Shown here in pieces: positions 34,214-43,999 of a DNA stretch of 64,000 nucleotides. The notes under the pieces were generated by a model. The model saw only the letters and a program-made list of their open reading frames with translations. It did not search any database and was not told the origin of the DNA. The stretch's first letter is position 1. Every line of letters begins with the position of its first letter. This stretch comes from Paraburkholderia solitsugae (GTDB lineage Bacteria > Pseudomonadota > Gammaproteobacteria > Burkholderiales > Burkholderiaceae), in contig NZ_WOEY01000028.1 in the NCBI RefSeq assembly GCF_013177695.1, positions 42,211-106,210 of the forward strand, given 5' to 3'. The translations under genes and the position numbers were made by a program.

Positions 34214-36112
34214 ATGGCACAAGAAACCATGAGCTTTCAGGCAGAAGTTAAACAACTTCTGCACCTGATGATCCATTCGCTGTACAGCAACAAGGAAATT
34301 TTTCTGCGTGAGCTGATTTCGAACGCGTCCGACGCGGCCGACAAGCTGCGCTTCGAAGCGATCGAAAACAGCGCGCTGTACGAAAACGATCCGAACTTGC
34401 GGATTCGCGTGTCCTACGACAAGGCGGCGCGCACCATCACGCTCGACGACAACGGCATCGGCATGAGCCGCGACGAAGCGATCGCCAACCTCGGTACGAT
34501 CGCGCGCTCGGGTACCAAGGAATTCTTCGGCAAGCTCTCCGGCGACCAGCAGAAAGATGCGGCGCTGATCGGCCAGTTTGGCGTGGGCTTTTACTCGGGC
34601 TTCATCGTCGCGGACAAGATCACGGTCGAAACGCGCCGCGCCGGCTTGCCGGCCTCGGAAGGCGTGCGCTGGGAAAGCGCAGGCGAGGGCGATTTCGCGG
34701 TGGAGAGTATCGAACGTGCCGCGCGCGGCACGACCATCACGCTGCACCTGCGTGCCGATGAAGACGAACTGCTGTCGTCGCATCGTCTGAAGTCGATCAT
34801 CCAGAAGTACTCGGACCACGTCGCGCTGCCCATCCTGATGGCGAAGGAAGAGTGGGACGCTGAAAAGAGCGAGATGGTCACGAAGGACGAGGACGAGACC
34901 GTCAACCAGGCGAGCGCGCTGTGGACCCGTTCGAAGAACGACATCACCGAAGAACAGTACAAGCAGTTCTACCAGCACCTCTCGCACGATCATCAGGATC
35001 CGCTGACGTGGACGCATAACCGCGTCGAGGGCCGCAGCGAGTATACGCAACTGCTGTATGTGCCGACGCATGCGCCGTTCGACATGTTCAACCGCGATCA
35101 TCGCGCCGGGCTGAAGCTGTACGTGAAGCGCGTGTTCATCATGGACGACGCCGAGCAACTGCTACCGGGCTATCTGCGTTTCGTGAAAGGCGTGGTCGAT
35201 TCGGCTGATCTGCCGTTGAACGTGTCGCGCGAAATCCTGCAGGAAAGCCGCGACGTGAAGGCGATCCGCGAAGGCGTGACCAAGCGTTCGCTGTCGATGC
35301 TCGAAGAACTGGCGAACTCGGAAAACGATGCCGACCGCGAAAAGTACGCCGGTTTCTGGAAGGAATTCGGTCAGGTGCTGAAGGAAGGCATCGGCGAAGA
35401 TTTCGCCAATCGCGAGCGTATTGCGAAGCTGGTGCGTTTTGCGTCGACGCATACGGAATCGCCGGAGCAGACCGTGTCGCTCGCCGACTACGTCGCGCGG
35501 ATGAAGCCCGAGCAGACCAAGATCTACTACGTGACCGCCGACACCTGGCAGGCCGCGACCCACAGCCCGCATCTCGAAGTGTTCCGCAAGAAGGGCGTGG
35601 AAGTGCTGCTGCTGACCGATCGCGTCGATGAATGGATGCTGTCGTTCCTGAACGAATTCGACGGCAAGCCGCTGCAAAGCGTCGCGCGTGGCGATCTCGA
35701 TCTGGGCGCGCTGAATGACGAAGAAAAGCAGGCGCAGGAGAAGGTCGGCGAGGAGTTCAAGCCGCTCGTCGAGAAGATGAAGGAAGCGCTGAAGGACAAG
35801 GCCAAGGACGTGCGCCTGACGTTCCGCCTGACCGATTCGCCGTCTTGCCTCGTGGCTGACGATGGCGAAATGAGCGGCTATTTGCAACGTATGCTGAAGG
35901 CGGCGGGTCAGGAAGCGCCGTCGTTCCATCCGATTCTCGAAGTGAATCCGGAGCATGCGCTGGTGAAGGGCTTGCACGCGGATAGCGCGAATTTTGACGA
36001 CTGGTGCCATCTGCTGTTCGATCAGGCGCTGCTCGCTGAAGGCGGCGCGCTGGAAGATCCTGCGAGCTTCGTGAAGCGTACCAACGCGTTGTTGCTTGCG
36101 CGTGCGAGTTGA
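34214..36112 (+). CDS. htpG: molecular chaperone HtpG (Hsp90)
   Basis: The bacterial Hsp90, a dimeric ATP-driven chaperone for late folding steps. The 632 residues match E. coli HtpG. The N-terminal GHKL ATPase domain shows [20 protein letters not shown] cut by DNGIGMS and [11 protein letters not shown]. The middle domain has the [13 protein letters not shown] segment with the catalytic Arg, and the C-terminal dimerisation domain ends the chain. AGAGGAAG lies 8 bases before the ATG. A sigma-32 promoter lies upstream and a strong terminator downstream, so it forms a single-gene heat-shock unit. Confidence 0.98.
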   Translation: MAQETMSFQAEVKQLLHLMIHSLYSNKEIFLRELISNASDAADKLRFEAIENSALYENDPNLRIRVSYDKAARTITLDDNGIGMSRDEAIANLGTIARSGTKEFFGKLSGDQQKDAALIGQFGVGFYSGFIVADKITVETRRAGLPASEGVRWESAGEGDFAVESIERAARGTTITLHLRADEDELLSSHRLKSIIQKYSDHVALPILMAKEEWDAEKSEMVTKDEDETVNQASALWTRSKNDITEEQYKQFYQHLSHDHQDPLTWTHNRVEGRSEYTQLLYVPTHAPFDMFNRDHRAGLKLYVKRVFIMDDAEQLLPGYLRFVKGVVDSADLPLNVSREILQESRDVKAIREGVTKRSLSMLEELANSENDADREKYAGFWKEFGQVLKEGIGEDFANRERIAKLVRFASTHTESPEQTVSLADYVARMKPEQTKIYYVTADTWQAATHSPHLEVFRKKGVEVLLLTDRVDEWMLSFLNEFDGKPLQSVARGDLDLGALNDEEKQAQEKVGEEFKPLVEKMKEALKDKAKDVRLTFRLTDSPSCLVADDGEMSGYLQRMLKAAGQEAPSFHPILEVNPEHALVKGLHADSANFDDWCHLLFDQALLAEGGALEDPASFVKRTNALLLARAS

Positions 36113-36165
36113 GTTTGCGAGTTTGAACTGAACTCGAACCGGTGTCGCCTTGACGCTTGTGATTG

Positions 36166-36197
36166 AAAAATGCGCTGCTTCGGCAGCGCATTTTTTT
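36166..36197 (+). terminator. intrinsic terminator after htpG
   Basis: Thirteen-base arms (36166-36178 and 36183-36195) around a TTCG tetraloop, with a 7-base T-run at the end. Confidence 0.93.
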
Positions 36198-36269
36198 GCT
36201 CCGTGCTTTATTGTCGCGGCTGCCTGGCGAAGGTCTCGCGCAGGTACCTGGATGGGGCGCGGTAAGGTT

Positions 36270-36584
36270 TTAGTGCGCGGGCGCTTGCCCATGCAAATGA
36301 CGCACTTGCGATAGCACGGAGCCGGCCAGTTCCTTTGCCTCGATGCAGGAATGAGGATCAGCCAGGACTTTCGCCGCGAGACTGCCGATCGCCGTGCTGG
36401 TCTGTTTCGACGTGTGGTGCTGCGCGAGCGCAGAACCGGCAAGTTCCTTTTCCTGATACCAGGCACCCGGACGCCGCAATACGACGGCGGCCAGATGTGC
36501 GATGCGGTCAGAGGTTTCTTTCGAGTTCGTAGTATTCAAGCCTAAGATCCTTTGTAGTTTGTTGTTGATCCAGACGATTTTCAA
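36270..36584 (-). CDS. small protein of two tandem 35-residue modules
   Basis: Function not established. The 104 residues contain two ungapped copies of one module: residues 21-55 and 59-93, with 19 of 35 positions identical. Each starts SKxTS, has a helical LAAxVL core with a Pro, and ends KELAGSxLxQ. A short hydrophobic N-terminus (KIVWINNKLQRILGL) precedes them. I recall single-module proteins ending AGSALSQ in many Gram-negative genomes and mobile elements, of unknown function; a search should confirm. The gene is isolated, convergent with htpG, and its upstream gap is strikingly AT-rich for this genome. Confidence 0.75.
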   Translation of the reverse strand: MKIVWINNKLQRILGLNTTNSKETSDRIAHLAAVVLRRPGAWYQEKELAGSALAQHHTSKQTSTAIGSLAAKVLADPHSCIEAKELAGSVLSQVRHLHGQAPAH

Positions 36585-36811
36585 GCCCGAAAAAATCGCC
36601 TGAAAAATAATTATGGTTAACTAATTAAAACTATTCAACGACCTTAAATTGAGATTGGTTTATGAGATGTGGAAACGCAGTTTTGTCTTATGCTCTCGCG
36701 TTCGAAATTCGGATGCTTAAAAGGATTATTTGCAATATCCAAGCCGTTTGCGCATCCGATCTTATTTCTGCGATTGCGCATTGACGCGTTGCGATAGCTC
36801 TCTGTATTCCC
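36585..36811. other. AT-rich divergent promoter region
   Basis: A 227-bp gap between the tandem-module gene (minus) and the TPR gene (plus). It has long AT-rich stretches (for example 36600-36670) unlike the rest of the window. It could bind H-NS-like silencers (MvaT/Bv3F types) or mark foreign DNA. No exact promoter can be fixed. Confidence 0.5.
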
Positions 36812-38614
36812 ATGTCCGATTCCGCATTGCTAACCCCTGCCGATCCCGTGCGGCTCCTGTGGTCAATCTTGCGCGAGCAAGGTTTCGACGCTGCCGAGCG
36901 ACGAGCCCTCGAACTCGTTGCAGAGGGTGTCACGCCGCAATTACATGCAGACCTGTGCGCGAGCGCAGAGCGTTTTGAAGCGGCGTACCACAGTGCTTCG
37001 CAAGCGCAGGCTGGAGGCAACGGCGCGCGTCATGCCCGCGTGGCACTTTTCGCCGACGCACTCGGCCGCGCCGAGGCTGCGCAGCGCAACAGTGAATTGG
37101 CGGTCACCGCGCAACCGCTCGCTGCGACGGTCGAATGGATCGTCTGGCTGATCGATCGCTGTGGCGCGCATTCGGCCGCCGCGCACATGTTGCGCGCGTA
37201 TGAGCCGCACGCGCCGCAAGACGCCCGAACGCCCTGGTGGTTGTCGATTGCGCTTGCGGCGTTGCCGGATGCGAGCGCGCGAGCCGAGCGCCGCGCAGCG
37301 CTGTTGCGGGCCTATGCGCTCGATCCGGCAATCCACCCCGCGTTGCCGTTGCAGCTCGTATTGGCTTTCCGGGAGATTCGTGATTGGCCCACGGTCGAGC
37401 GTGTTTGCCGCGAGGTGCTGACGCGCGATCCCGCCGATGCCGAAATCGCCTGGCAACTGAGCCACGCACAATGGCAGTGCAACGACGCCGCCGCGGCAGA
37501 GGTGACCATGCGTGCTGTCGATGCCGCCGCACCTGGCAATGCCCACGTGCTGGGCGCAATCGGTATGTATCTCGCCGAGCAGGCGCGTTTTTCCGATAGC
37601 GAAGCGGCGCTGCATGCAGCCCTCACCCTCGACCCGGCCGCGCCGCAGGCGGCCGTCGATCTCGCCGATCTGAAATTGCGGCGCGGCGACTGGTCGAACG
37701 CATGGCCGCACTTCGCGGCGCGCCTGACGCGCGACGACCGCGAGCCGAACAACGTCGTAACAGTGATGGAGCGGTTGTGTCCGCGCTGGCAGGGTGAACC
37801 GCTCGCCGGCAAGACCTTGCTCGTGCACAGCGAACAGGGCAACGGCGACGATATCCAGATGGTGCGCTTTGTGCCCGAGCTGGCGGCGCGCGTACGCGAC
37901 GAGGGCGGCCGGTTGGTACTCGCGGTGCGCCGGGCGTTACAGCCGCTGCTTGCGCGTTTTTACGCGGATTGCGTGTCCATCGAAGATGGACCGCTCGGCA
38001 AGCCGCACTTTGGCCTGCCGATCATGAGCGTGCCGTCGATCCTTGGCTTGCTGCCTGACCACGTGCGCGGCGCGGCGTATCTGTATGCCGATGCAAGCCG
38101 CGTCACCGCATGGAGCGAACGGGTCAGCGCAGGTGACGGACAGGCAGCGCGATTGCATGTCGGCCTCGTTTGGTCGGGCAGCCCGACGCATCGTCGCGAC
38201 GCGAAGCGGTCGATTCCGCTTGCGGCACTGGCTCCGGTGCTTGCGCTGCCCAATGTGGTGTTCCATCCGTTGACGCCGGGTCGTCACGCCGATGTGGCGG
38301 CTTTGAGCGCGCAGGGGTATCGCGTTCGCGATCTGACTGCGCACTACGAGGCCGGTTTCGACGACGTGGCCGCTCACGTGAGCGCGCTCGATGCGGTCGT
38401 GACCATCGATAGCGCGCCTTTGCATCTGGGCGGCGCGTTGGGGCGTCCCGTGCTGGCGATGCTCGATCACGTGTCGCACTGGTGTTGGGGTAATGAGGAA
38501 GCGCAGCCTTGGTACGACGCTGTCCAACTGTTCCGGCAGCCGCAGCCGGGGGCGTGGGAGCCGGTAGTCGAGCGCGTGGCGGCCCGTTTGCGAGCGATGC
38601 CAGGCGCGCGGTAG
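36812..38614 (+). CDS. TPR protein with glycosyltransferase-like C-terminal domain
   Basis: A 600-residue cytosolic protein. Residues about 100-310 hold TPR-like helical repeats (for example AEIAWQLSHAQWQCNDAAAAEV cut into helices, then ARFSDSEAALHAALTLDP). The C-terminal half, from LAGKTLLVHSEQGNGDDIQ, resembles GT9/GT41-type glycosyltransferases: HVGLVWSGSPTHRRDAKRSI and TIDSAPLHLGGALGRPVLAM are the donor-site segments. Such TPR-GT proteins may modify proteins or build surface glycans. No sugar-biosynthesis genes are adjacent, so the target is unknown. No strong ribosome binding site is visible before the ATG. Confidence 0.85.
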   Translation: MSDSALLTPADPVRLLWSILREQGFDAAERRALELVAEGVTPQLHADLCASAERFEAAYHSASQAQAGGNGARHARVALFADALGRAEAAQRNSELAVTAQPLAATVEWIVWLIDRCGAHSAAAHMLRAYEPHAPQDARTPWWLSIALAALPDASARAERRAALLRAYALDPAIHPALPLQLVLAFREIRDWPTVERVCREVLTRDPADAEIAWQLSHAQWQCNDAAAAEVTMRAVDAAAPGNAHVLGAIGMYLAEQARFSDSEAALHAALTLDPAAPQAAVDLADLKLRRGDWSNAWPHFAARLTRDDREPNNVVTVMERLCPRWQGEPLAGKTLLVHSEQGNGDDIQMVRFVPELAARVRDEGGRLVLAVRRALQPLLARFYADCVSIEDGPLGKPHFGLPIMSVPSILGLLPDHVRGAAYLYADASRVTAWSERVSAGDGQAARLHVGLVWSGSPTHRRDAKRSIPLAALAPVLALPNVVFHPLTPGRHADVAALSAQGYRVRDLTAHYEAGFDDVAAHVSALDAVVTIDSAPLHLGGALGRPVLAMLDHVSHWCWGNEEAQPWYDAVQLFRQPQPGAWEPVVERVAARLRAMPGAR

Positions 38615-38670
38615 TTGTTCGCGCGAATGGCGCGGAAACTGGAAAGTCGCGTCTATAAGAATGCGCACAT

Positions 38671-38699
38671 AAAAACGCCCGCATGACGCGGGCGTTTTT
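38671..38699. terminator. bidirectional terminator between convergent genes
   Basis: AAAAACGCCCGC (38671-38682) pairs with GCGGGCGTTTTT (38688-38699) around ATGAC. A-run and T-run allow it to stop both the TPR gene and the OmpA-like gene. Confidence 0.92.
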
Positions 38700-38726
38700 A
38701 CGAATCTGGCGTCAGGTGGCGAACGC

Positions 38727-39233
38727 CTACTTCTTTCCCATCAGCGTATCCATCGTTTCACCGCGCACGACGACCTCGGTGCGCCGGTTCAGCGCACGCC
38801 CTTCGGCTGTCTCGTTGCTGGCGACGGGGTTGTTGTACGCGTTGCCCTTCGTCCGGATCCGGTCCATCGCCACACCACGCGCCACGAGCGCATAACCTAC
38901 CGCAGTGGCGCGTGCTTCGGAAAGCTGCTGGTTATAGTCGAGCGTGCCGACGTTGTCCGTGTATCCCTCGACTAGAATTGGCTTCTTGCTGCGCTTGAGC
39001 AGAACGGCTGAACGATCGACGACTGCCGCTGCATCGCCGCGCACTTCGGATTTGCCGAACTCGAACAGCGCAGCTTCGGGCAGCTTGACTGAGACACCGT
39101 TAGCGACGGGCGTCACTTCGATGCCGACGGCCTTGTTCAACGATGTTTCAGTATCGCGGTTCAGCGGGGCTGCGCAACCCGCCATCAGCACGACAGACAT
39201 TGCGCATGCGGTAGCGGCCAGGAATGTTCTCAT
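38727..39233 (-). CDS. OmpA-family lipoprotein
   Basis: A 168-residue envelope protein. The lipobox LMAGC (Cys20) follows a hydrophobic signal, so the mature protein should be lipid-anchored. The OmpA C-terminal peptidoglycan-binding domain spans about residues 60-160, with LVEGYTDNVG, NQQLSEARATAV and the closing NRRTEVVV. The build resembles Pal/YiaD-type lipoproteins, which tether the outer membrane to the cell wall. It is a single gene; GGAG lies upstream of the ATG. Confidence 0.93.
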   Translation of the reverse strand: MRTFLAATACAMSVVLMAGCAAPLNRDTETSLNKAVGIEVTPVANGVSVKLPEAALFEFGKSEVRGDAAAVVDRSAVLLKRSKKPILVEGYTDNVGTLDYNQQLSEARATAVGYALVARGVAMDRIRTKGNAYNNPVASNETAEGRALNRRTEVVVRGETMDTLMGKK

Positions 39234-39477
39234 GTCTCTTTTTTCTCCTTCAATATCCGATCACATGGCACGCCCTTCGATCGCGGGCGGGCCGTCGACT
39301 TGTTAAAGCACGACGGTTGTATCGCGCATCGCTGGACGAGGAGAATCGGAACTGTCTGAAATCGATACACTGATTGAGTTGGTTCCGCCTGGCATGGCGC
39401 TCGACTGACGTTTCCGCCGGGACGGCCGATGAGGGACTCGCGATCCTCTGACAACTGCGCCGTTATAATCCGACACC

Positions 39478-40239
39478 ATGCCTATCCGTTTCGATGCCGC
39501 CGACGCCCACTGGCGCGTCACGCCCTTACCCGGTTTGAGCGCCGCCCAGAAAGACTGGTTGACCCGCGGCGGATCACTGACCGCGCATCTGCGCACGCTC
39601 GGCGAAGTCGCGGTGCGCGTGACGCGCGAAGCCGTCGCCCTGCCGTGGGCCGACGAATACGCCGCGCTCGGCCTTGCGCCGCGTGCACCGGTGTGGGTTC
39701 GGGAGGTGGTGTTGTCGGTCGATGGTGTGCCGTTTGTCGCGGCGCATAGCGTGGCGCCCCTCGCGGCGAGCGTCGGTGTGTGGCAGGCCACGCGCCGGCT
39801 GCGCACGCGGCCGCTCGCCGAGTTGCTCTACAGCGATAGCAGCGTCGCGCGATCGTCGCTGGTAAGCCGCAGGTTGACGGCACGTCATCCGCTGTACCGG
39901 CTGGCGGCGCGTGAAATCGATGACATGCCGCCGCACGCGCTGGTTGCGCGCCGCTCGGTGTTCGAGCGTCACGGAGCGCCGCTGTTGGTGACCGAATGCA
40001 TGTTGCCCGCGCTGTGGGCGCAGCTGGCGAATCTTGTGAATACGGCGCGCGTGCCGTCTGCGCACCCGGCGTCCGCGCCCGCGCCGCAGCGCACTCATGT
40101 GCGGGAACATGGCCGGCCGCTCGAGCATACGGCGTCGCGCGCCCATGCTGCGCCGCGGGCGGAGCAAGAACACCTTGCCGATCGGGGCGCGCGTGAATCC
40201 GCGCAAGCGCCGGTATCGGACAGTCAGGTGAAGCGCTGA
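39478..40239 (+). CDS. ubiC: chorismate lyase with C-terminal tail
   Basis: Removes pyruvate from chorismate to give 4-hydroxybenzoate, the ring precursor of ubiquinone. Residues 1-190 are the UbiC domain: HWRVTPLP near the start, the substrate Arg in [12 protein letters not shown], and the catalytic Glu in [11 protein letters not shown] (about residue 178). Usual UbiC ends there; this one goes on for about 65 residues of Ala/Pro/His/Arg-rich, probably disordered sequence. The TGA overlaps the next ATG (TGATG), so translation is coupled to the glycosylase gene. Confidence 0.92.
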   Translation: MPIRFDAADAHWRVTPLPGLSAAQKDWLTRGGSLTAHLRTLGEVAVRVTREAVALPWADEYAALGLAPRAPVWVREVVLSVDGVPFVAAHSVAPLAASVGVWQATRRLRTRPLAELLYSDSSVARSSLVSRRLTARHPLYRLAAREIDDMPPHALVARRSVFERHGAPLLVTECMLPALWAQLANLVNTARVPSAHPASAPAPQRTHVREHGRPLEHTASRAHAAPRAEQEHLADRGARESAQAPVSDSQVKR

Positions 40240-40712
40240 TGCTGCGCGGCTTTCCTCCCGTCGTCGCGGCGCATACGCATACGCTGATTCTCGGCAGCTT
40301 CCCCGGCGAGGCGTCGCTCGCGGTGACGCAGTATTACGCGCATCCGCGCAATCAGTTCTGGCGTTTGCTCGGCACGGTGCTCGACGAACCGCTTCCCGAG
40401 CTCGCCTACGAAGAGCGGCTAGGGCGTTTGCTCGCGCATGGCATCGGCGTGTGGGACGTGCTCGCCGCATGCGAGCGAGAAGGCAGTCTCGACGCAGCGA
40501 TCCGCAATGCCAGTCCCAACGATTTCGCGTCGCTCCGCGCCCACGCACCGAAGCTCGCCAAAGTTTGCTTTAACGGCAAGACGGCGGGCCGCTTTGCGTC
40601 GGTAATTGGCGAAGCGGGCTACGCCACCCTCGTATTGCCTTCGTCGAGCCCGGCGAATGCTATGCTCTCGTTCGACCAAAAATTGCGTCTCTGGCGCGAC
40701 ATCCTTACATGA
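40239..40712 (+). CDS. DNA-deoxyinosine glycosylase (UDG family 6, HDG)
   Basis: A base-excision repair enzyme of 157 residues that removes hypoxanthine (deaminated adenine) from DNA. Family signatures: TLILGSFPGEASL near the start, QYYAHPRNQFWRLLG, GIGVWDVLAACEREGSLD, and the late LPSSSPANAML. It overlaps ubiC by one base at its start and the next gene by four bases (ATGA), so the three are translated as a unit. Confidence 0.92.
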   Translation: MLRGFPPVVAAHTHTLILGSFPGEASLAVTQYYAHPRNQFWRLLGTVLDEPLPELAYEERLGRLLAHGIGVWDVLAACEREGSLDAAIRNASPNDFASLRAHAPKLAKVCFNGKTAGRFASVIGEAGYATLVLPSSSPANAMLSFDQKLRLWRDILT

Positions 40713-41632
40713 CGAAACTGATCAAGCGCGCCTCGGCTGAAGCCCGTGCATTCCGCAACAAAGACGCTGACGCCGGCGACCACACGCTGAACAAACAAAA
40801 AGCAGTGCGCAACAAAAAACGTGTGCTGCACGACGACGACCTGCACGATGCGCCGCAAATCGAAGCACCGCGCAAACCGCGTTTCGCGCCGGTCACGTTC
40901 TCGGAAGAGGGCGGCGTACGTTTCCTGCATTTCGGCACGGAATGGGTGCAAGGCGCGATGCGTCTGCGCAAGCCGGATCATGTGGAACTCGAATACGCGC
41001 AGCAGATGATGGCCTGGCTGTTGTTCATCGAAACGCCCAAGCGTATCGTTCAGCTCGGTCTGGGCGCCGCAGCGCTGACCAAATTTGCGTACCGTTTCCT
41101 GAAGCGCGCGAAGGTCGAGGCGGTTGAAGTGAACCCGGCGGTGGTCGTGGCCGCGCGCACGATGTTCGAACTGCCGCACGACGATGCCCGCCTGACCGTG
41201 CACGAAATGGACGCATGGGACTTCGTCAACGACCGCACCAATCACGGCACGATCGGCGCGCTGCAAATCGACGTCTACGATGCGACCGCGCGTGGCCCGG
41301 TGCTCGACAGCGTCGGCTTTTACCGTGCGGTGCGCGCATGTTTGACCGACGCGGGCGTGGTGACGATCAACCTGTTCGGCGATCATCCGAGCTTCGTGCG
41401 CAACATGAAGCGCCTCAACGAAGCCTTCGATGGCCGCGTGGTCGCGCTGCCGGAAGTGCATGACGGCAACCGCATCGCGATCGCCTTCTCGGGCCCGGCG
41501 CTCGACGTGCCGTTCGCGGCACTGCAAGCACGCGCGAAGCTGATCGAAGCTGAACTCGGTTTGCCGGCGCGCAAGTGGATCAAGGGTCTGCAGGAATCGA
41601 CCGGGCAGAACGGCGGCTCGTTCACAATCTGA
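40709..41632 (+). CDS. spermidine synthase-like methyltransferase-fold protein
   Basis: A 307-residue protein with a Lys/Arg/His/Asp-rich N-terminal 60 residues and a Rossmann core similar to polyamine aminopropyltransferases: IVQLGLGAAALTKFAYRF (motif I, about residue 113), VEAVEVNPAVVVAAR, and LQIDVYDATARGP. The Asp pair expected for polyamine binding is not clearly in place, so it may not make spermidine. It starts within the stop of the glycosylase gene (ATGA). It is likely cytosolic. Confidence 0.85.
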   Translation: MTKLIKRASAEARAFRNKDADAGDHTLNKQKAVRNKKRVLHDDDLHDAPQIEAPRKPRFAPVTFSEEGGVRFLHFGTEWVQGAMRLRKPDHVELEYAQQMMAWLLFIETPKRIVQLGLGAAALTKFAYRFLKRAKVEAVEVNPAVVVAARTMFELPHDDARLTVHEMDAWDFVNDRTNHGTIGALQIDVYDATARGPVLDSVGFYRAVRACLTDAGVVTINLFGDHPSFVRNMKRLNEAFDGRVVALPEVHDGNRIAIAFSGPALDVPFAALQARAKLIEAELGLPARKWIKGLQESTGQNGGSFTI

Positions 41633-42075
41633 CGAGTGAAACGGTCGGGCCGGGCAAGCTGGCTCGACTGCTGCAAGCCTGGGAAGGCCTCCGCCGTTGC
41701 GCCCACGCGACGGTCTTCAACGCCGCAACTCATCACGCATCGCACAGCCGATCCGCGTTCCGCTTAGGGGCTCACGCGCGAGCCGGGCATCGGCTATCCG
41801 GTTCCAGGCTTACGGTCGCACCGAGCCTCGCGCCCCCTCTTCCGACGCAGTGCCCCGCCCACGTCAAAGCCCCGTCCCGCCAGCCTCAAAAGCATTGTCC
41901 CGCATCGGGTCGTCCCTGCTTGACCGGACGTTCACCGCTCCTATACTCTTTCGAAGCTTTCGGGGCGCCCGTGGGCATCAGCGGGGCGATCCCTCGCAGG
42001 GCTGCCGTCCGCTGTGGGATCCACCACCCGTCAAAACACGGGCCAACATTTCAATAATAGGGAAGAGGAGACGTC
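41633..42075. other. intergenic, 443 bp
   Basis: Left part GC-rich without a supported reading frame. The right part holds the DUF3311/symporter promoter at 41920-41947 and a leader of about 120 bases ending in GGAAGAGGAG before the ATG. Confidence 0.55.
41920..41947 (+). promoter_or_regulatory. sigma-70 promoter of the DUF3311-symporter operon
   Basis: TTGACC (41920-41925), 16 bp, TATACT (41942-41947): five of six matches at both hexamers. Start near 41954. Confidence 0.65.
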
Positions 42076-42324
42076 ATGGCTCACGACGCCGACGCGAACA
42101 AGGCCAGCAAGCACTGGCTCTGGTTGCTGCTGTTGCCCTGGATCGCAATGATCTGGGTGCCGTCATATAACAAGGTCGAACCGCAGCTGTTCGATTTTCC
42201 GTTCTTCTACTGGTATCAGCTCCTCTGGGTGCTGATCAGCGCGGTCATCACGGCGCTCGTGTACTTCAAGACCAAGACCCGCTCATCGGGCAACCCGGGC
42301 AGCTCGCAAGGGGGCGCAAAATAA
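42076..42324 (+). CDS. DUF3311 small membrane protein
   Basis: An 82-residue inner-membrane protein with two helices (about 14-34 and 48-70). WLLLLLPWIAMIWVPSYN and FPFFYWYQLLWVL are typical of DUF3311. Such genes almost always sit just before SSS-family symporters, as here, where the stop overlaps the symporter ATG by one base. It is likely an accessory subunit of the transporter. GGAAGAGGAG lies upstream. Confidence 0.93.
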   Translation: MAHDADANKASKHWLWLLLLPWIAMIWVPSYNKVEPQLFDFPFFYWYQLLWVLISAVITALVYFKTKTRSSGNPGSSQGGAK

Positions 42325-43874
42325 TGAACGCCACCGCAACATTCGTCTTCGTCCTGTTTTTCATCGGCGTCACCATTCTCGGTTTTATCGCGGCCCATTG
42401 GCGCAAGGGTGACCTCGCTCATCTGGAAGAGTGGGGCCTCGGCGGCCGGCGCTTCGGCACCATCGTCACGTGGTTCCTGCTGGGCGGCGACCTGTACACC
42501 GCCTACACCTTCATCGCCGTGCCGGCGCTGGTGTTCGGTGCGGGCGCAACCGGTTTCTTCGCGCTGCCGTACACGATCCTGATCTATCCGTTCGCGTTCG
42601 TGGTCTTCCCGAAGCTGTGGAGCATCGCCAAACGTCAAGGCTATGTGACATCGGCCGACTTCGTCTCGGCTCGCTATGGCAGCCGTATGCTGGCGCTGGC
42701 GATCGCCGTGACCGGCATCGTCGCGACGATGCCGTACATCGCGCTGCAACTGGTCGGTATCGAAGTGGTGATCGGCGCGTTGGGTTTCGACACCAAGGGC
42801 TTCGTCGGCGATCTGCCGCTGATCATCGCCTTCGCGATTCTGGCGGCTTACACGTACACGTCGGGCCTGCGCGCGCCGGCCATGATCGCGGTCGTCAAGG
42901 ACGTGCTGATCTATATCGTGATCTTTGCCGCGATCATCGTGATTCCGCCGCAACTGGGCGGCTTCGGCCATATCTTCAGCGTGGTGCCGCCGGCCAAGCT
43001 GCTGCTGAAGGCACCGGACGTGTCGAGCCTGAACGGCTACAGCGCGTACGCGACGCTTGCGGTCGGCTCGGCGCTTGCGCTGTTCCTGTATCCGCACTCG
43101 ATCACCGCGGTGCTGTCGTCGAAGTCGGGTAACACGATCCGCCGCAACATGGCGATGCTGCCGGCTTACTCGCTGGTGCTCGGCCTGCTCGCCCTGCTGG
43201 GCTTCATGGCGTTGGCTTCGGGCGTGAAGGACATGCCGGAATTCGCGCCGTACTTCAAGGCGTTCGGCCCGAACTTCGCGGTGCCGGCGCTGTTCCTGCA
43301 CTTCTTCCCGTCGTGGTTCGTCGGTGTGGCGTTCGCGGCGATCGGTATCGGCGCGCTGGTACCGGCGGCGATCATGTCGATTGCGGCAGCGAACCTGTAC
43401 ACGCGCAACATTCACAAGGAGTTCGTGAACCGCAACATGTCGCATGAGCAGGAGACCAATGTCGCGAAGCTGGTGTCGCTGATCGTCAAGGTCGGCGCCG
43501 TCGCGTTCATTCTCGGTTTGCCGCTGACGTACGCGATTCAACTGCAACTGCTGGGCGGCATCTGGATCATCCAGACGCTGCCGGCTATCGTGCTGGGTCT
43601 CTACACGCGCGTGCTCGACTACCGCGGCCTCCTGATCGGCTGGGCGGTCGGCATCGCCACCGGCACGTGGATGGCGATCTCGCTGAAGCTGGCGAGTTCG
43701 ATCTTCACGATCCACCTGTTCGGCATGGCGATTCCGGGCTACGCGGCAGTGTGGTCGCTGATCGTCAACCTGGTGGTGTCGGTGGTGGTGAGCCTGCTGG
43801 TGCGGATGTTCGGCATGCAGCGCGCCGAAGACCGCACCCGTCCGGAAGACTATCTGGACGTGGTCGAAGGCTAA
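42324..43874 (+). CDS. sodium:solute symporter, MctP-like
   Basis: An SSS-family permease of 516 residues with about 13 transmembrane helices. Signature segments: GGRRFGTIVTWFLLGGDLYT, the VTSADFVSARYGSRMLA loop and LFLYPHSITAVLSSKS. Close relatives in rhizobia and Burkholderia (MctP) import monocarboxylates such as pyruvate, lactate or propionate, sometimes also alanine. It shares a transcript and one base with the DUF3311 gene. Confidence 0.92.
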   Translation: MNATATFVFVLFFIGVTILGFIAAHWRKGDLAHLEEWGLGGRRFGTIVTWFLLGGDLYTAYTFIAVPALVFGAGATGFFALPYTILIYPFAFVVFPKLWSIAKRQGYVTSADFVSARYGSRMLALAIAVTGIVATMPYIALQLVGIEVVIGALGFDTKGFVGDLPLIIAFAILAAYTYTSGLRAPAMIAVVKDVLIYIVIFAAIIVIPPQLGGFGHIFSVVPPAKLLLKAPDVSSLNGYSAYATLAVGSALALFLYPHSITAVLSSKSGNTIRRNMAMLPAYSLVLGLLALLGFMALASGVKDMPEFAPYFKAFGPNFAVPALFLHFFPSWFVGVAFAAIGIGALVPAAIMSIAAANLYTRNIHKEFVNRNMSHEQETNVAKLVSLIVKVGAVAFILGLPLTYAIQLQLLGGIWIIQTLPAIVLGLYTRVLDYRGLLIGWAVGIATGTWMAISLKLASSIFTIHLFGMAIPGYAAVWSLIVNLVVSVVVSLLVRMFGMQRAEDRTRPEDYLDVVEG

Positions 43875-43903
43875 GTCAGCCGGTCCGGTCCGCTTGAGAA
43901 AGC

Positions 43904-43940
43904 AACGCCCGCAGACAAAAGTTTGCGGGCGTTTGTCTTT
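43904..43940 (+). terminator. terminator after the symporter operon
   Basis: AACGCCCGCA (43904-43913) pairs with TGCGGGCGTT (43924-43933); the tail TGTCTTT is modestly T-rich. Confidence 0.75.
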
Positions 43941-43999
43941 CCGGGGCACTCCAGGGCACGATAGCGGAACCGTCCTCCAAAGCGTCCGTCGCGCGAGCC

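Noticed and set aside
42216..43949. 577-codon open frame opposite the symporter
   Set aside because: Antisense shadow with low-complexity Arg/His/Asp composition and no recognisable domain.
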